Source of the DNA: a virus
Direction: 5' to 3' (one strand)
Virus record (IMG/VR): IMGVR_UViG_3300027851_000070
Coordinates: 1 to 38,194 of that record
Length of the DNA stretch: 38,194 nucleotides
The position numbers were made by a program, and so were the translations under genes. How positions within the stretch are numbered: the stretch's first letter is position 1; every line of letters starts with the position of its first letter. Below, one piece after another: positions 14,144-22,623 of this stretch. The notes below the pieces were generated by a model, which saw only the letters and a list, made by a program, of their open reading frames with translations, had not been told where the DNA came from and ran no database searches.

Positions 14144-16999
14144 ATGAAGCAACGCAAAGGCGTCTACCTTCGAGTGATTAGCTTCGACGATAAGTTCCAT
14201 CGTCTGCAGCACGAATCAATCATGATGAACGACTTCAACATCGACCTCGAGTCTGATCGTGCCAAGCTGAACAACCTGATTTATGCTTCGCTGGACGGTG
14301 ATTCCCTGAGCAGCAGTGCTTCCTGTGACTGCGGCCACATCACCGGGATGGACAATTACGGCATCCGCTGTAACGAATGTCTGTCTGTGGTCATGCCGAT
14401 CACCGAGAAGCCCATGGAATCACTGCTCTGGCTACGTGTACCTGCAGGTATCCATGCGTTCATCAACCTAACGGTGTGGCGGATTCTGTCTAAGAACCTG
14501 ACCCACTCCAACTTCAACATCCTGGAATACCTTTGTAACCCTCGTTACAAGGCTCCGAACGATCTGCCTGTAGACAAGATGCGGAAACTGGAGCGTCTGG
14601 GTATCGTGCGGGGATACAACAACTTCATCGAGAATTACGAAGCCATCATCACCGGTCTGTCCAAGGCTGGTCTGGTAGGTCCGTCGGCCTCGGCCCGTCG
14701 TCGTAAGAAGATCCTGCGTTTCTTGCAGGAGAACTTCGACCGTACGTTCTCGCAGTACCTCCCGTTCCCGACACGGTTGAGCTTCTTGAAAGAGAGTTCG
14801 AATAACCGCATCGTGGCCGACCCGAAGATGATTGAAGCTGTTAACGCGGCCCACATCCTCATCGGTATCGATAATCGCGAATCGTCGGAAAGTCAACCGC
14901 CTCTGGCACCTGCCATTAAAGAGGCCCGTATGGTCAGTGCTCTTCAGAGCTTTGACACGTACTACCGCACGTTTGAAGCGGATGTGATCTTCCGTAAACC
15001 AGGAGTGGCCCGGAAGCAGATCTACGGTACTCGCCCGTTCTGGGGGTTCCGTTCGGTCATCACGTCGCGTCAGGAACCGCATCGCCAAGATGCGTTGGAG
15101 ATGCCATGGTCGTTGAGTGTACTGTTGTTCAAAGTGCACTTGCAGAACAAGCTACTTCGTCAGGACTACACCCCTAACGAAATGCAGGCCATGATTTACG
15201 AGAATACCTTGCGCTGGCATCCTGAGTTGGATCGCCTGTTCAAGGAACTGCTCGCAGAATCTCCCAATGGCACCATCCCCACGATCTTCGGTCGCAACCC
15301 GACCCTGACCCGTGGTTCGGTGGGTTTCAATCAGATCGACGCTATCAAGGCCGATCCGACTGACAACACCATCTCGATGTCGCCGTTGAACCTCATCGAC
15401 AAAAACGCCGACTTCGACGGTAAACTAATTGCTGTCGTTAAACCCTTTTAACTGCTGGAAACCCCTGAGAGCCATCTGAACTACAACGTGACTGGAAACG
15501 GTGAGCGTGAATGTTTGAAAATCAGATGGATTGGGCAATCAGCATCCAAGACTCTAAATACTGTCGAGACGACAGGATATGAGTAAGGTTCATCGACTAT
15601 TCCGTAAGGAAGTAGACCCCAAGTGGGGAGCGCAAGCTTTAAATCGAAATGGAGGGCACTTACTCAGGTAGGTGAAGATATAGTCAGTCGTTATGGGAAA
15701 CCATAGCGTTCGATGTAAACTGGACATTTACATCGGTCGGAAGTAACGATTCCGACGAACACCACTGGCACGAAGTAAATAAGGATCGTCATGTTAAAAG
15801 AAATCCCGAATACCTGCGGGTTTCTCGCGTCTAACACAGGCGAGATATACGATCCAGCAGGTAATCTCAGAAACCAGTATATAAACGGAGATGGATACCG
15901 AACAGCCAGTGTCTTGACAGAGACGGGCTGGGTTACATTCGGCGTCCATCGCCTGGTAGCCCTGGCGTTCATTGAACCACCATGTGATCCGATGACCTTG
16001 ACGGTGAACCATAAAGACAGTGATAAGTCGAACAACGACGAGTCGAATCTTGAATGGGTTACCTCCAAGTTGAATAATGTCCATCATGCTCTCAGTAAAC
16101 CACCCACCAGACCCATGGTACTCGTGTGGAAAGATAATGGGGGTCAGAGTGTCTTGGCGGAGTCTCTTGATACGGCCGGTGCAATGGCAGGCTGCTCTGG
16201 TGAAGAAGTATGGGCGACAATCGTTAACGGTGGATCCGTTAATGGGTATCACTTCAGCCACCAACGATCTAAGGACCCATTGCCAGAACACCTCAGGAAA
16301 ACAACCATACCTCGCCGCGATCGCCTCGGCATGATTCCCGAGAGTCCTACCAAGCTTCGTGATATTCATACTGGTGAGATTACAATCTACCCGACTATGA
16401 CGGAGGCGGCCAATGCTCACGGTGTCCTCACTGGGCATCTTTCAGCAGTCGCAAGAACTCCAAGGTTGTCATTGTTTAAGGGCCGATATCAAGTGACCTA
16501 TGCTGACCGAGAGTTCCGGCATTACGACTACAAGGTACTTCTCGATGCTTCCAAGTGGGGTATCGCCAGGCCGGTTGCCGTCAGTAGAGTCAACTGGGAT
16601 GAAATCACACATTACCCTAGTGCGAGTGAGTTTATTGCTCGTAACGATCTAAGCAAGAAAGCAATCACCGTACGGTTAAAGCGCGACGGTGATCTTGGGA
16701 AGGTAAGTGAGTACGAAGGATACAGGTTTGCATATGCGGACTTGAATTTGTTAACCATTCCGACTGAAGAGTCCAGTCTTTAATCGGAAATGTGCTAGCG
16801 GTGTGATTATACGGATGCCCTTTGGGGTGAACTGCCGATCGACAATAAGAACGCCAAGGTCATGGGTCGTCTCGATCCTGTCACTGGTGTGATGGACCTC
16901 AACAAACCGTTCACAGTGTCTCGTAATACGACGTTGCCGGCGCCGTTGATCGCGTCATTGACGAATTGGATCATTGAAGGAGATCAGGTATCTTCGTGA
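14144..16999 (+). CDS. Non-virion RNA polymerase beta' N-terminal half, split by an intron (join 14144-15421, 16805-16999)
   Basis: Spliced, this encodes 490 residues matching the N-terminal half of multisubunit RNA polymerase beta'. A zinc ribbon (C61, C63, C76, C79) corresponds to the beta' N-terminal zinc site. The region RKQIYGTRPFWGFRSVI matches the segment preceding the active centre, and exon 1 ends in NADFDG (421-426). Exon 2 supplies the third catalytic Asp, giving NADFDGD, the absolutely conserved Mg-binding loop. It then continues YTDALWGELP and MDLNKPFTVSRNTTLPAP. Unspliced, the frame ends after nine more residues and would lack the third Asp. In phiKZ the equivalent is, as I recall, gp55. 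It acts with the beta C-half and beta' C-half proteins encoded further right. The ATG at 14144 follows AGGATCAGCA. Confidence 0.9.
15422..16804 (+). ncRNA. Group I self-splicing intron in the beta' gene
   Basis: This 1383-base insertion separates two in-frame exons. Group I core elements are visible in order: P (AACTGCTGGAAA, 15450), Q (CAATCAGCATCCAAG, 15536), R (GTTCATCGACTA, 15588-15599) and S (AAGATATAGTC, 15675-15685). GACTA of R pairs with TAGTC of S as P7. The internal guide GCTGTCG (15431-15437) pairs with exon end CGACGGT, giving the expected U.G pair at the 5' splice site, and TAATT (15426-15430) can form P10 with GATTA of exon 2. The HNH gene lies after P7, in the peripheral P9 region. 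Oddly, the in-frame 3' junction leaves U, not G, as last intron base; shifting both ends by one base gives a terminal G but loses U.G. Confidence 0.88.
15791..16783 (+). CDS. Intron-encoded HNH homing endonuclease
   Basis: The ATG at 15791 has TAAGGATCGTC before it. The 330-residue product starts with a NUMOD4-like segment (FLASNTGEIYD, 11-21). It continues with an HNH_3-type core: VHRLVALAFI (52-61) supplies the first His, and VNHKDSDKSNNDESNLEW (72-89) the Asn-His and downstream Asn residues. Three related C-terminal modules follow (about 105-155, 185-235, 250-315). Each resembles NUMOD1/helix-turn-helix units (for example IYPTMTEAANAHGV and HYPSASEFIARNDL) that would read the target site. 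It probably spreads the intron into intron-less copies of the beta' catalytic-loop sequence. The frame appears intact, so activity is likely. Confidence 0.88.
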   Translation: MLKEIPNTCGFLASNTGEIYDPAGNLRNQYINGDGYRTASVLTETGWVTFGVHRLVALAFIEPPCDPMTLTVNHKDSDKSNNDESNLEWVTSKLNNVHHALSKPPTRPMVLVWKDNGGQSVLAESLDTAGAMAGCSGEEVWATIVNGGSVNGYHFSHQRSKDPLPEHLRKTTIPRRDRLGMIPESPTKLRDIHTGEITIYPTMTEAANAHGVLTGHLSAVARTPRLSLFKGRYQVTYADREFRHYDYKVLLDASKWGIARPVAVSRVNWDEITHYPSASEFIARNDLSKKAITVRLKRDGDLGKVSEYEGYRFAYADLNLLTIPTEESSL

Positions 17000-17009
17000 G
17001 GAGTGAGAA

Positions 17010-17636
17010 ATGGCGGTAGCAATCTATGCGACTGACGCAGACTACAGTGTCATGCGTTACGGTGTGCCTCGGTCTGAAGATCGGGCTTCCATTCGCAGGC
17101 GGTTGGAGAGCACAGCGCGTTCCCATGGCTTGATCGGTAGCGAGATGTACGATCGAGCAGTGAAGCGGTTTGATTCGTTCAACTTCGAACGGATTGAGCG
17201 CAAGTTGGACGCCTTGAAACGTAAGGTGAGCCATCTGTTTGACACCGATGAAGTGAGAATGATGCACGACATCGGTGACTTCCAGCAGGCAGGTCCCGTT
17301 CTCCAGCGCTGGATCATGGCAAACCCTCGTGCCAAGCGACTCCATGAGAAAGACATGATCCATGGCTACAAATCGTCGGGCTATGTTCCGAATTATCCTG
17401 GCCGCTACGGTCACGATGACCCGGATTACCAGCAAGTAATGCACGGTCTGCATTACACCGATGAAGAAGGCAATGACGTCTTTACCAACTACCTGCACAT
17501 CGTCGATGATGACGGTCGTACGGAACTGACGTTTGGCGCACAGACCACCATCCGTGATTCCATCTGGGCCAACTTCGAGGCATATCTCGATGCGGGTCTG
17601 GATGATCCGTCCGACCCGGACAACGGATCGCTGTAA
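17010..17636 (+). CDS. Protein of unknown function, 208 aa
   Basis: It starts at ATG 17010, ten bases after the beta' stop, with GAGGAGTGAGAA as ribosome site, so it is in the same transcript as the polymerase subunit. The first two thirds are basic and helical (IRRRLESTARSHGL, FERIERKLDALKRKVSHL, a possible coiled coil at 55-75). The C-terminal third is acidic (GLDDPSDPDNGSL). No motif assigns a function. Its tight linkage to the polymerase gene makes an accessory transcription role possible, but only by position. A terminator follows at 17645-17665. Confidence 0.82.
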   Translation: MAVAIYATDADYSVMRYGVPRSEDRASIRRRLESTARSHGLIGSEMYDRAVKRFDSFNFERIERKLDALKRKVSHLFDTDEVRMMHDIGDFQQAGPVLQRWIMANPRAKRLHEKDMIHGYKSSGYVPNYPGRYGHDDPDYQQVMHGLHYTDEEGNDVFTNYLHIVDDDGRTELTFGAQTTIRDSIWANFEAYLDAGLDDPSDPDNGSL

Positions 17637-17644
17637 CGGAATAG

Positions 17645-17665
17645 AGGAGGGGCATTGCCCCTCCT
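17645..17665 (+). terminator. Intrinsic terminator
   Basis: AGGAGGGGC / GCCCCTCCT with loop ATT is followed by TCGTTCTATCTTTCTTTTTTC. It ends the transcript containing the beta' N-half gene. Confidence 0.85.
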
Positions 17666-17751
17666 TCGTTCTATCTTTCTTTTTTCTTTCCATGGGAGGA
17701 TGGTATGTATAATGATCCCTATACCCTCACCTCGTGTTTAGAGAGGCTGTC

Positions 17752-18171
17752 ATGGCTAAAGTAATGCCTGTCCTAGGGGCCGCTGGATTCAGTACAGATT
17801 TGACCATCAAGGCTGACGAAGCCATGGCCAACTTCTATATCTGCCAGCGCTCTCAATCGGACATGTACCGCGGGAATATTGCCAGCCTGGGCGACATCAT
17901 CGCCCGACTGGGTAACAACATTGTGGACCTTCCGCAGGAGACTCGTCGTGTCCTGGAGTCGTACTTGGGTCGTCTTTTTGACCAAGTAGACCTCACTGTA
18001 ACAGCGGTGGATAAAGGAACCAGTATTGATTTACGAATCGGTGCTATCCTACGAGACGGTAAGAAGAGCATTGACCTTCAACACGTCGTGTCATCCTCGG
18101 ATTCCAAAATTCGCAGTATCATCGACCTGCAAAACAATGGCAAGGAGATATTCCTCGCCGATTCCAACTAG
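17752..18171 (+). CDS. Protein of unknown function, 139 aa
   Basis: The ATG at 17752 has GAGAGGCTGTC in front; an upstream GTG at 17734 has no ribosome site. The product has a hydrophobic N-terminal stretch (VMPVLGAAGF), a helical middle (ASLGDIIARLGNNIVDLPQE) and a strand-rich C-terminal third (VDLTVTAVDKGTSIDLRIGAIL). It matches nothing I know. Between the preceding terminator and this start lies TATGTATAATG (about 17703), which looks like a promoter element: it contains both a TATAAT box and the TATG reported for later phiKZ promoters. Confidence 0.8.
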   Translation: MAKVMPVLGAAGFSTDLTIKADEAMANFYICQRSQSDMYRGNIASLGDIIARLGNNIVDLPQETRRVLESYLGRLFDQVDLTVTAVDKGTSIDLRIGAILRDGKKSIDLQHVVSSSDSKIRSIIDLQNNGKEIFLADSN

Positions 18172-18179
18172 GAGTAATC

Positions 18180-18992
18180 ATGACTACCGAAGTCAAAATC
18201 CGCTTCAACAACGCCCACCTGCAAGCAGGCGCCGATTCCGTGAACATGGACAGTCCGTTGGAACTGATCCTCGGTTCTGATGTCGAGGTTGAAGTCGACG
18301 GCCTGGAAACCCTGACCGCTGCCAAAGATCTGTTGCAGGGCGATACCTTCAGCTACACCAAAGATGGTGCCATCTACTCCGGCGTTGTGATCGAAGTCCT
18401 GCCAGTCGAACAAGAGCTGGATCATGAAGGTAATCAGGACAAGCGCATCGCTGCCCTGGAAACCCTGGTCGCTTCTCAGGCTTCCCGCATCGCCACTCTG
18501 GAAACCGCCCTGGTTGCTAACAATCAAGCCGTCCAGAACTTCCAGCGCAACATCGTCGAACTGACCGCCAACCACATCGAGCGTTTGTTCTCTGATCCGA
18601 TCATGATCGACACCCTGGCCAGCCGTTTCATGGTAGCCGGTGCCAATGCCCTGGCCTATAAAGCCAAGCAGTCTCGTGACCGCGCTCCGCAGTTGATCGC
18701 CATCGACAACATGATCCCGGCCTGCACCCTGCGCGCCAAGCTGACCGAAGACGGCGTCACCGTGGTCGAGCACATCGACAATGAAGGTGCCTGGATCGGC
18801 GGTGAAGAACTGCCGGAAGCCTACCGTTCGGAGCAATTCGTGAACGCTATCGGCAACCTGCTCCTGTCCCGTGAAGCCGAAGTGGATAAGTTCTACTTCA
18901 TCACCGACGACGTCACCTTCGACGATTTCCGTCAGGCTGCTCAGAAAAATGCCGCCGAGAACCTGAACGCTGTCAAAGAGCACATGCACTGA
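18180..18992 (+). CDS. Coiled-coil protein of unknown function, 270 aa
   Basis: It starts at ATG 18180 behind TAGGAGTAATC, eight bases after the previous stop. The first 80 residues are strand-rich, a small beta domain (LELILGSDVEVEVDGLETL). A heptad segment at about 85-115 (RIAALETLVASQ, RIATLETALVANNQ) should form a short parallel coiled coil and so an oligomer. The C-terminal 150 residues mix helices and strands. Codon use is highly biased toward abundant codons, so it is probably well expressed. No enzymatic motif is visible. A UUCG-loop terminator follows 14 bases after the stop. Confidence 0.83.
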   Translation: MTTEVKIRFNNAHLQAGADSVNMDSPLELILGSDVEVEVDGLETLTAAKDLLQGDTFSYTKDGAIYSGVVIEVLPVEQELDHEGNQDKRIAALETLVASQASRIATLETALVANNQAVQNFQRNIVELTANHIERLFSDPIMIDTLASRFMVAGANALAYKAKQSRDRAPQLIAIDNMIPACTLRAKLTEDGVTVVEHIDNEGAWIGGEELPEAYRSEQFVNAIGNLLLSREAEVDKFYFITDDVTFDDFRQAAQKNAAENLNAVKEHMH

Positions 18993-19005
18993 CAGTCTGT
19001 GAGTG

Positions 19006-19025
19006 AGGGAGTCTTCGGACTCCCT
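19006..19025 (+). terminator. Terminator with UUCG tetraloop
   Basis: AGGGAGTC / GACTCCCT around TTCG is followed by TATCCC with no long T run, so termination may be partial. It lies inside a longer in-frame reading of the next gene, one reason to prefer ATG 19047 as that gene's start. Confidence 0.65.
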
Positions 19026-19046
19026 TATCCCTACGAGGAATTCCCC

Positions 19047-19640
19047 ATGCAACTCGATGATGATGATTTCGCTCGTCTGAGTGCCGACAGCAGTAATGTT
19101 AAGATCACCGAACGTGACTTCATTACGCGCCTTCTCCCTCATCTTGTTCCATCAGAGGACGGGACTGATACCCGTCGCCCTGTTGACATTTATGTCGCAG
19201 TGACCGGCAATCCCATGCGGATGCTCGATGTCGTCGCCGACAACGATCAGAACAAGATCCTCTTCACCGTCCCGCCGTTGATCTCCCCAACCCCGATGAA
19301 CATCCGGGCGGCTGAGACCAACCCCAATACGGACATCTCTGAACTCTCCAGTCGTTTCGAAGCAGAGATTACCACCAGTCATCCTGGCATGGTCATCGAC
19401 AACTTCGTCAGACAGCTGGTGGCCCTCAATTTCACCCAGAACGATGCGATCTCCACGGTCTATTCGTTGATGTGGGCGCAGATCTATCGTCGCTACAACA
19501 TCCCGCTGGAGCGCTTGTTTGGTGCCCAGGCTGGCGACGTTGCTAAGGCGCTTGGTGCAGCTACCCCTCAGAAGACCGATGAGGGTAAAGGACAACTCAA
19601 CGATGACTTCAACAGCGACGAAGATTTCGACCCCGTCTAA
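19047..19640 (+). CDS. Protein of unknown function with acidic tail, 197 aa
   Basis: The start ATG 19047 has ACGAGGAATTCCCC upstream. The protein begins with an acidic cluster (MQLDDDDFARL), has a middle with mixed strands, and ends in NDDFNSDEDFDPV. The end overlaps the SbcD-like gene by 38 bases, so the two are likely translated together; a partner role in recombination or repair is possible but unproven. The acidic tip recalls those of the SSB-like and polymerase proteins in this window. No catalytic residues are recognised. Confidence 0.8.
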   Translation: MQLDDDDFARLSADSSNVKITERDFITRLLPHLVPSEDGTDTRRPVDIYVAVTGNPMRMLDVVADNDQNKILFTVPPLISPTPMNIRAAETNPNTDISELSSRFEAEITTSHPGMVIDNFVRQLVALNFTQNDAISTVYSLMWAQIYRRYNIPLERLFGAQAGDVAKALGAATPQKTDEGKGQLNDDFNSDEDFDPV

Positions 19641-20760
19641 TGTCTACATGGCATCTATCTCGGATATCCACTTGGCTCATCCGCGGACTGACACTTACCA
19701 CATCATCCAGAATCTGCGTAATGCGTTTCCTGATGATGAGGAGACTGCAAAACTTGACATCATCTTCTTTGCAGGTGACGTATTCGACCGCTTGATGAAC
19801 CTGCCTCAGGATGAGGTGGATGCCATTCAGAGTTGGATTGCGGATCTACTTCGTATCTGTTCGAAGAACGACATCATCGTCAGGGTATTGGAAGGCACCC
19901 CCAGTCACGATTGGAGACAATCCAAGCAATTCGTGAACGTCAACAATACCCTGGATGTCCCTGCTGATTTGAAATATGTTGACACCCTCAGTATCGAAAC
20001 CATCGAGAAGCTGGGTGGTCTGAGCGTACTTTACGTCCCGGACGAATGGAACGCCGACGCCAGTGTCACCTGGAAACAAGTCCTGGAACTGGCGGCTATC
20101 CACGGGATGGAGAAGATCGATGTGGCCTGTATGCACGGTTCCTTCGATTACCAGCTCCCAATCGAATCGGCAAAGAACCACAACAGTCAGAACTACATGG
20201 ACCTGATCCGTTACTTCATTGTAATCGGTCATGTCCATATTCGGACTGAACGCGGTGGTAAGATCTTGGCCCAAGGGTCCTTTGATCGTCTCTCGCATGG
20301 CGAGGAAGATGCCAAGGGCCATTATCGCGCCAAGATCACCCCGGAAGGTAAGAAGCACTGGTTCGTTGAGAACACAGGAGCTAGGATTTATAAGACCCTC
20401 GATTGTCGTAACCTGACGGTGGATCAATCACTGGAGTTGCTGGCGGAATACAGTGATTTCCCTGATAAATCCAACTTCAGACTAAAGATCAGTCGCGGAG
20501 GGGCTGTTCAGCACGGCCTGAAGGACTTGAGGAAAGCTTATCCTCAATTCCGGATTAACACCCAGATGGATGAGTTGAAGGAGCAGGAGAAGCAAGTCCT
20601 CGTCAACGATAAAGTGGCGACGATCAAGCCGATCAGCATCACTGAAACCAATATTTCTCATCTCGTCCTAGAACGCATCAAGCGTCAAGGCGGGAATGAA
20701 GATGATCCAAAGACAATCGGAATACTGGCTGTCCTAGATCGATATAAGACAGCCAATTAG
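19603..20760 (+). CDS. sbcD: SbcD/Mre11-like nuclease (metallophosphoesterase)
   Basis: This 385-residue calcineurin-type phosphoesterase resembles SbcD, Mre11 and T4 gp47, which process DNA ends together with an SMC-like ATPase. Motifs in order are SDIHLAHP (motif I, D-x-H, near residue 20), FFAGDVFDR (motif II, G-D-x-x-D-R), EGTPSHD where G-N-H-D/E is usual (motif III), MHGSFDY (motif IV), and VIGHVHIR (motif V, G-H-x-H). The N of motif III appears replaced (T-P-S-H-D), so either the metal site is adapted or activity is altered. The C-terminal 120 residues would be the capping/ATPase-binding part. ATG 19603 has AAAGGA upstream; ATG 19648 is an alternative without a ribosome site. No SbcC-like partner lies in the window. 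Confidence 0.85.
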   Translation: MTSTATKISTPSNVYMASISDIHLAHPRTDTYHIIQNLRNAFPDDEETAKLDIIFFAGDVFDRLMNLPQDEVDAIQSWIADLLRICSKNDIIVRVLEGTPSHDWRQSKQFVNVNNTLDVPADLKYVDTLSIETIEKLGGLSVLYVPDEWNADASVTWKQVLELAAIHGMEKIDVACMHGSFDYQLPIESAKNHNSQNYMDLIRYFIVIGHVHIRTERGGKILAQGSFDRLSHGEEDAKGHYRAKITPEGKKHWFVENTGARIYKTLDCRNLTVDQSLELLAEYSDFPDKSNFRLKISRGGAVQHGLKDLRKAYPQFRINTQMDELKEQEKQVLVNDKVATIKPISITETNISHLVLERIKRQGGNEDDPKTIGILAVLDRYKTAN

Positions 20761-20768
20761 GAGCCACC

Positions 20769-21638
20769 ATGGCTATTGATCCTCGAGCGTTAGAAGTGGT
20801 ATCTGCCCGCGAAATGGGACAGATCCCCATCTCCATCGGTACCAGTCTGGCGCTCGAGGGTGCTTTCGGCATCCTCGAAGACCATCCAGACCCAAACCCA
20901 GTCATTAATCGTGTCGATGTCCTGTATGTCAACCTGAGGACTCTGGTGCGTAATTTAGTCGGGGCAATCGCACCTGATGACTTGACGCACGTGTTCCCAG
21001 AAGACATGGCGCACATCTTGATCAACGAAATCGTCACGATTGAGCAAGCCATTACCTCGTTCACCAATGGGCGAGTGAAAACTAACGTATATCTTTGCAA
21101 CTACCGTGGCCTGCCAAAACGTTTTCCGTATGCGGTCCTCAAGAACGCCAACACGGATAAGCAACGCATTGCTGCGATTAGGGAAGAGAATGCTGTCATT
21201 GAGTTCCTGACAGCGATCCAACAGCGTCCGGATATCCAGATACAGGAGACAGACATCGATCTGAAACCTGATCCTCAACGTGTCCTGATGTTGAGCAGTT
21301 ACGCCGTAGATCTTCTCCAGCGTTACCGTTTTTCTTCTCTTATTCTCCTAGAATCTCACACCGGTTCGGCCAAGACGCCCGCTCTCTGGCACACAAAACT
21401 TACCGGTGGTAGGGAATTGCCAAACATCCCGTTTGATCAGTTCACCTTACAGTTCTTTGGGGACAATAACAACTTGTTCACCGGTTTTCCGATCAAGTAC
21501 CGTCGGGTGATCTTGACGATAGCTGAAAAGAACAAATGGAACGCAATGACGACTAAGGATTATATCCTCAGCTGCGTGCACAAGGCTTACGAGCCTGAGC
21601 TGGAACTGTTGGTTAAGAACCTTTACTCCAAGAACTGA
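20769..21638 (+). CDS. Protein of unknown function, 289 aa
   Basis: It starts at ATG 20769 with TTAGGAGCCACC overlapping the previous stop, so it is in the same operon as the SbcD-like nuclease. The sequence is evenly alpha/beta with helical stretches (VDVLYVNLRTLVRNLVGAIA; ILINEIVTIEQAITSF) and a basic segment (RGLPKRFPYAVLKN). No nucleotide-binding loop or metal motif is clear. By location it could take part in DNA metabolism. The following 78 bases contain an imperfect hairpin (about 21660-21680) and A/T-rich sequence before the SSB-like gene. Confidence 0.82.
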   Translation: MAIDPRALEVVSAREMGQIPISIGTSLALEGAFGILEDHPDPNPVINRVDVLYVNLRTLVRNLVGAIAPDDLTHVFPEDMAHILINEIVTIEQAITSFTNGRVKTNVYLCNYRGLPKRFPYAVLKNANTDKQRIAAIREENAVIEFLTAIQQRPDIQIQETDIDLKPDPQRVLMLSSYAVDLLQRYRFSSLILLESHTGSAKTPALWHTKLTGGRELPNIPFDQFTLQFFGDNNNLFTGFPIKYRRVILTIAEKNKWNAMTTKDYILSCVHKAYEPELELLVKNLYSKN

Positions 21639-21716
21639 AAATCAGAGTAAAAAAATAAGCCCCAATGTTATCATTTGGGACAACGATAATCCGCGCTCGC
21701 ATTAGGAGATCCCTGC

Positions 21717-22469
21717 ATGAGTGACGAACAGAACCGCAAACCGGATACGATCCTGGACGATCCGGCCCTGGCCCTCAAGGCTCGTAAACAAGATGGCATG
21801 GAAGGCGAGCCGACCCTGCGTCCCGGTTATTACGAGAACAACCCGCGCCTGATCGTGAAGACCAAGGTGCCGAACGACAAGAACAATGGTAAGATCGAGG
21901 CAGCTCTGTCCAACCGTGCGTTCTTCTCTGTAATGCGCGCCCTGGAAATGGTTGCTAACAGCAACGAACCGTGCGTCATCATGCTGGACAACAAGGGTCA
22001 TCGTTTCGTTGACAAGAAGCGTGATCCGAACCCGTCGATCATGAGTTCGATCAAGCTCGAGAAGAACAACGAGGGCGTCGTGTCCATCTGCATCAGTGCC
22101 GGTAAGCACCGTCCGCTGATCGAGTTCCCGTTCCTCGACGATACCTACCATCAGTTCCGTGATGCCAATGGTTCGATGAACGTAAAGACCGCTTCGCGCC
22201 TCTACGCGCTGGCCTGGGTCGACGTGATGCGCGAATACATGGGCAAGGTTATTGAGCGTCATTACAAGCGCCCGGCTTGGATGGATCGTAACCAGCAAGG
22301 TGGTAACTGGGGCGGTAACCGCGGTGGCCAGCAAGGCGGTGGTAACTGGGGCGGTAACCGCAGTAATCAGGGCGGTGGAAATGGCAATAACTGGAATGGT
22401 GGTGGCAGCGGCTCGGCTCAGAGCAGCGGCAACAACAACTTCAGCTTCGACGACGATGTGCCTCTATAG
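21717..22469 (+). CDS. Probable single-stranded DNA-binding protein
   Basis: This 250-residue protein has an N-terminal folded domain (about 40-180), a Gly/Asn/Gln-rich linker (about 190-240, repeats like GGNWGGNRGG) and the acidic tip FSFDDDVPL. That tripartite plan, and a tip nearly matching the bacterial SSB ending (DFDDDIPF), are the hallmarks of SSB proteins, whose tip recruits replication and repair enzymes. The core does not show an obvious standard OB-fold signature, so it may be a diverged phage type, though R/K and aromatic residues are plentiful (HRFVDKKRDPNP, AWMDR). The ATG at 21717 follows TTAGGAGATCCCTGC. Codon use suggests abundance, as expected for an SSB. A strong terminator follows. 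Confidence 0.75.
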   Translation: MSDEQNRKPDTILDDPALALKARKQDGMEGEPTLRPGYYENNPRLIVKTKVPNDKNNGKIEAALSNRAFFSVMRALEMVANSNEPCVIMLDNKGHRFVDKKRDPNPSIMSSIKLEKNNEGVVSICISAGKHRPLIEFPFLDDTYHQFRDANGSMNVKTASRLYALAWVDVMREYMGKVIERHYKRPAWMDRNQQGGNWGGNRGGQQGGGNWGGNRSNQGGGNGNNWNGGGSGSAQSSGNNNFSFDDDVPL

Positions 22470-22497
22470 GACCCAAGCAATCTCATCGTAGATGACT

Positions 22498-22530
22498 CGA
22501 CTCAGGACTCTTCTATAGAGTCCTGAGTCG
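22498..22530 (+). terminator. Intrinsic terminator after the SSB-like gene
   Basis: A perfect 14-bp stem (CGACTCAGGACTCT / AGAGTCCTGAGTCG) with loop TCTAT is followed by GACTTATCCC. The stem is strong but the T tract is poor. Confidence 0.7.
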
Positions 22531-22576
22531 GACTTATCCCCTCTTGCCGAGATATTCCGCTCCACCAATTTACCGC

Positions 22577-22586
22577 AATACATTAT
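22577..22586 (+). promoter_or_regulatory. Candidate phage promoter motif AATACATTAT, copy 3
   Basis: AATACATTAT, then ATCC and TTGA, ends 37 bases upstream of the ATG of the next gene. It shares 9 bases plus the downstream TTGA with copy 1 at 1434. Confidence 0.5.
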
Positions 22587-22623
22587 ATCCTTGACAGCAG
22601 TAACCATCAGAGGCTATACCTAG

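Noticed and set aside
18999-19046. Upstream extension of the 19047 gene from GTG 18999
   Set aside because: It would translate through a UUCG terminator hairpin and has no ribosome site, while ATG 19047 has GAGGAA.
21655-21690. Imperfect hairpin (CCCCAATG / CATTTGGG) upstream of the SSB-like gene as a terminator
   Set aside because: It has a mismatch and no T tract on the plus strand; it could be structural, but I cannot support a terminator call.
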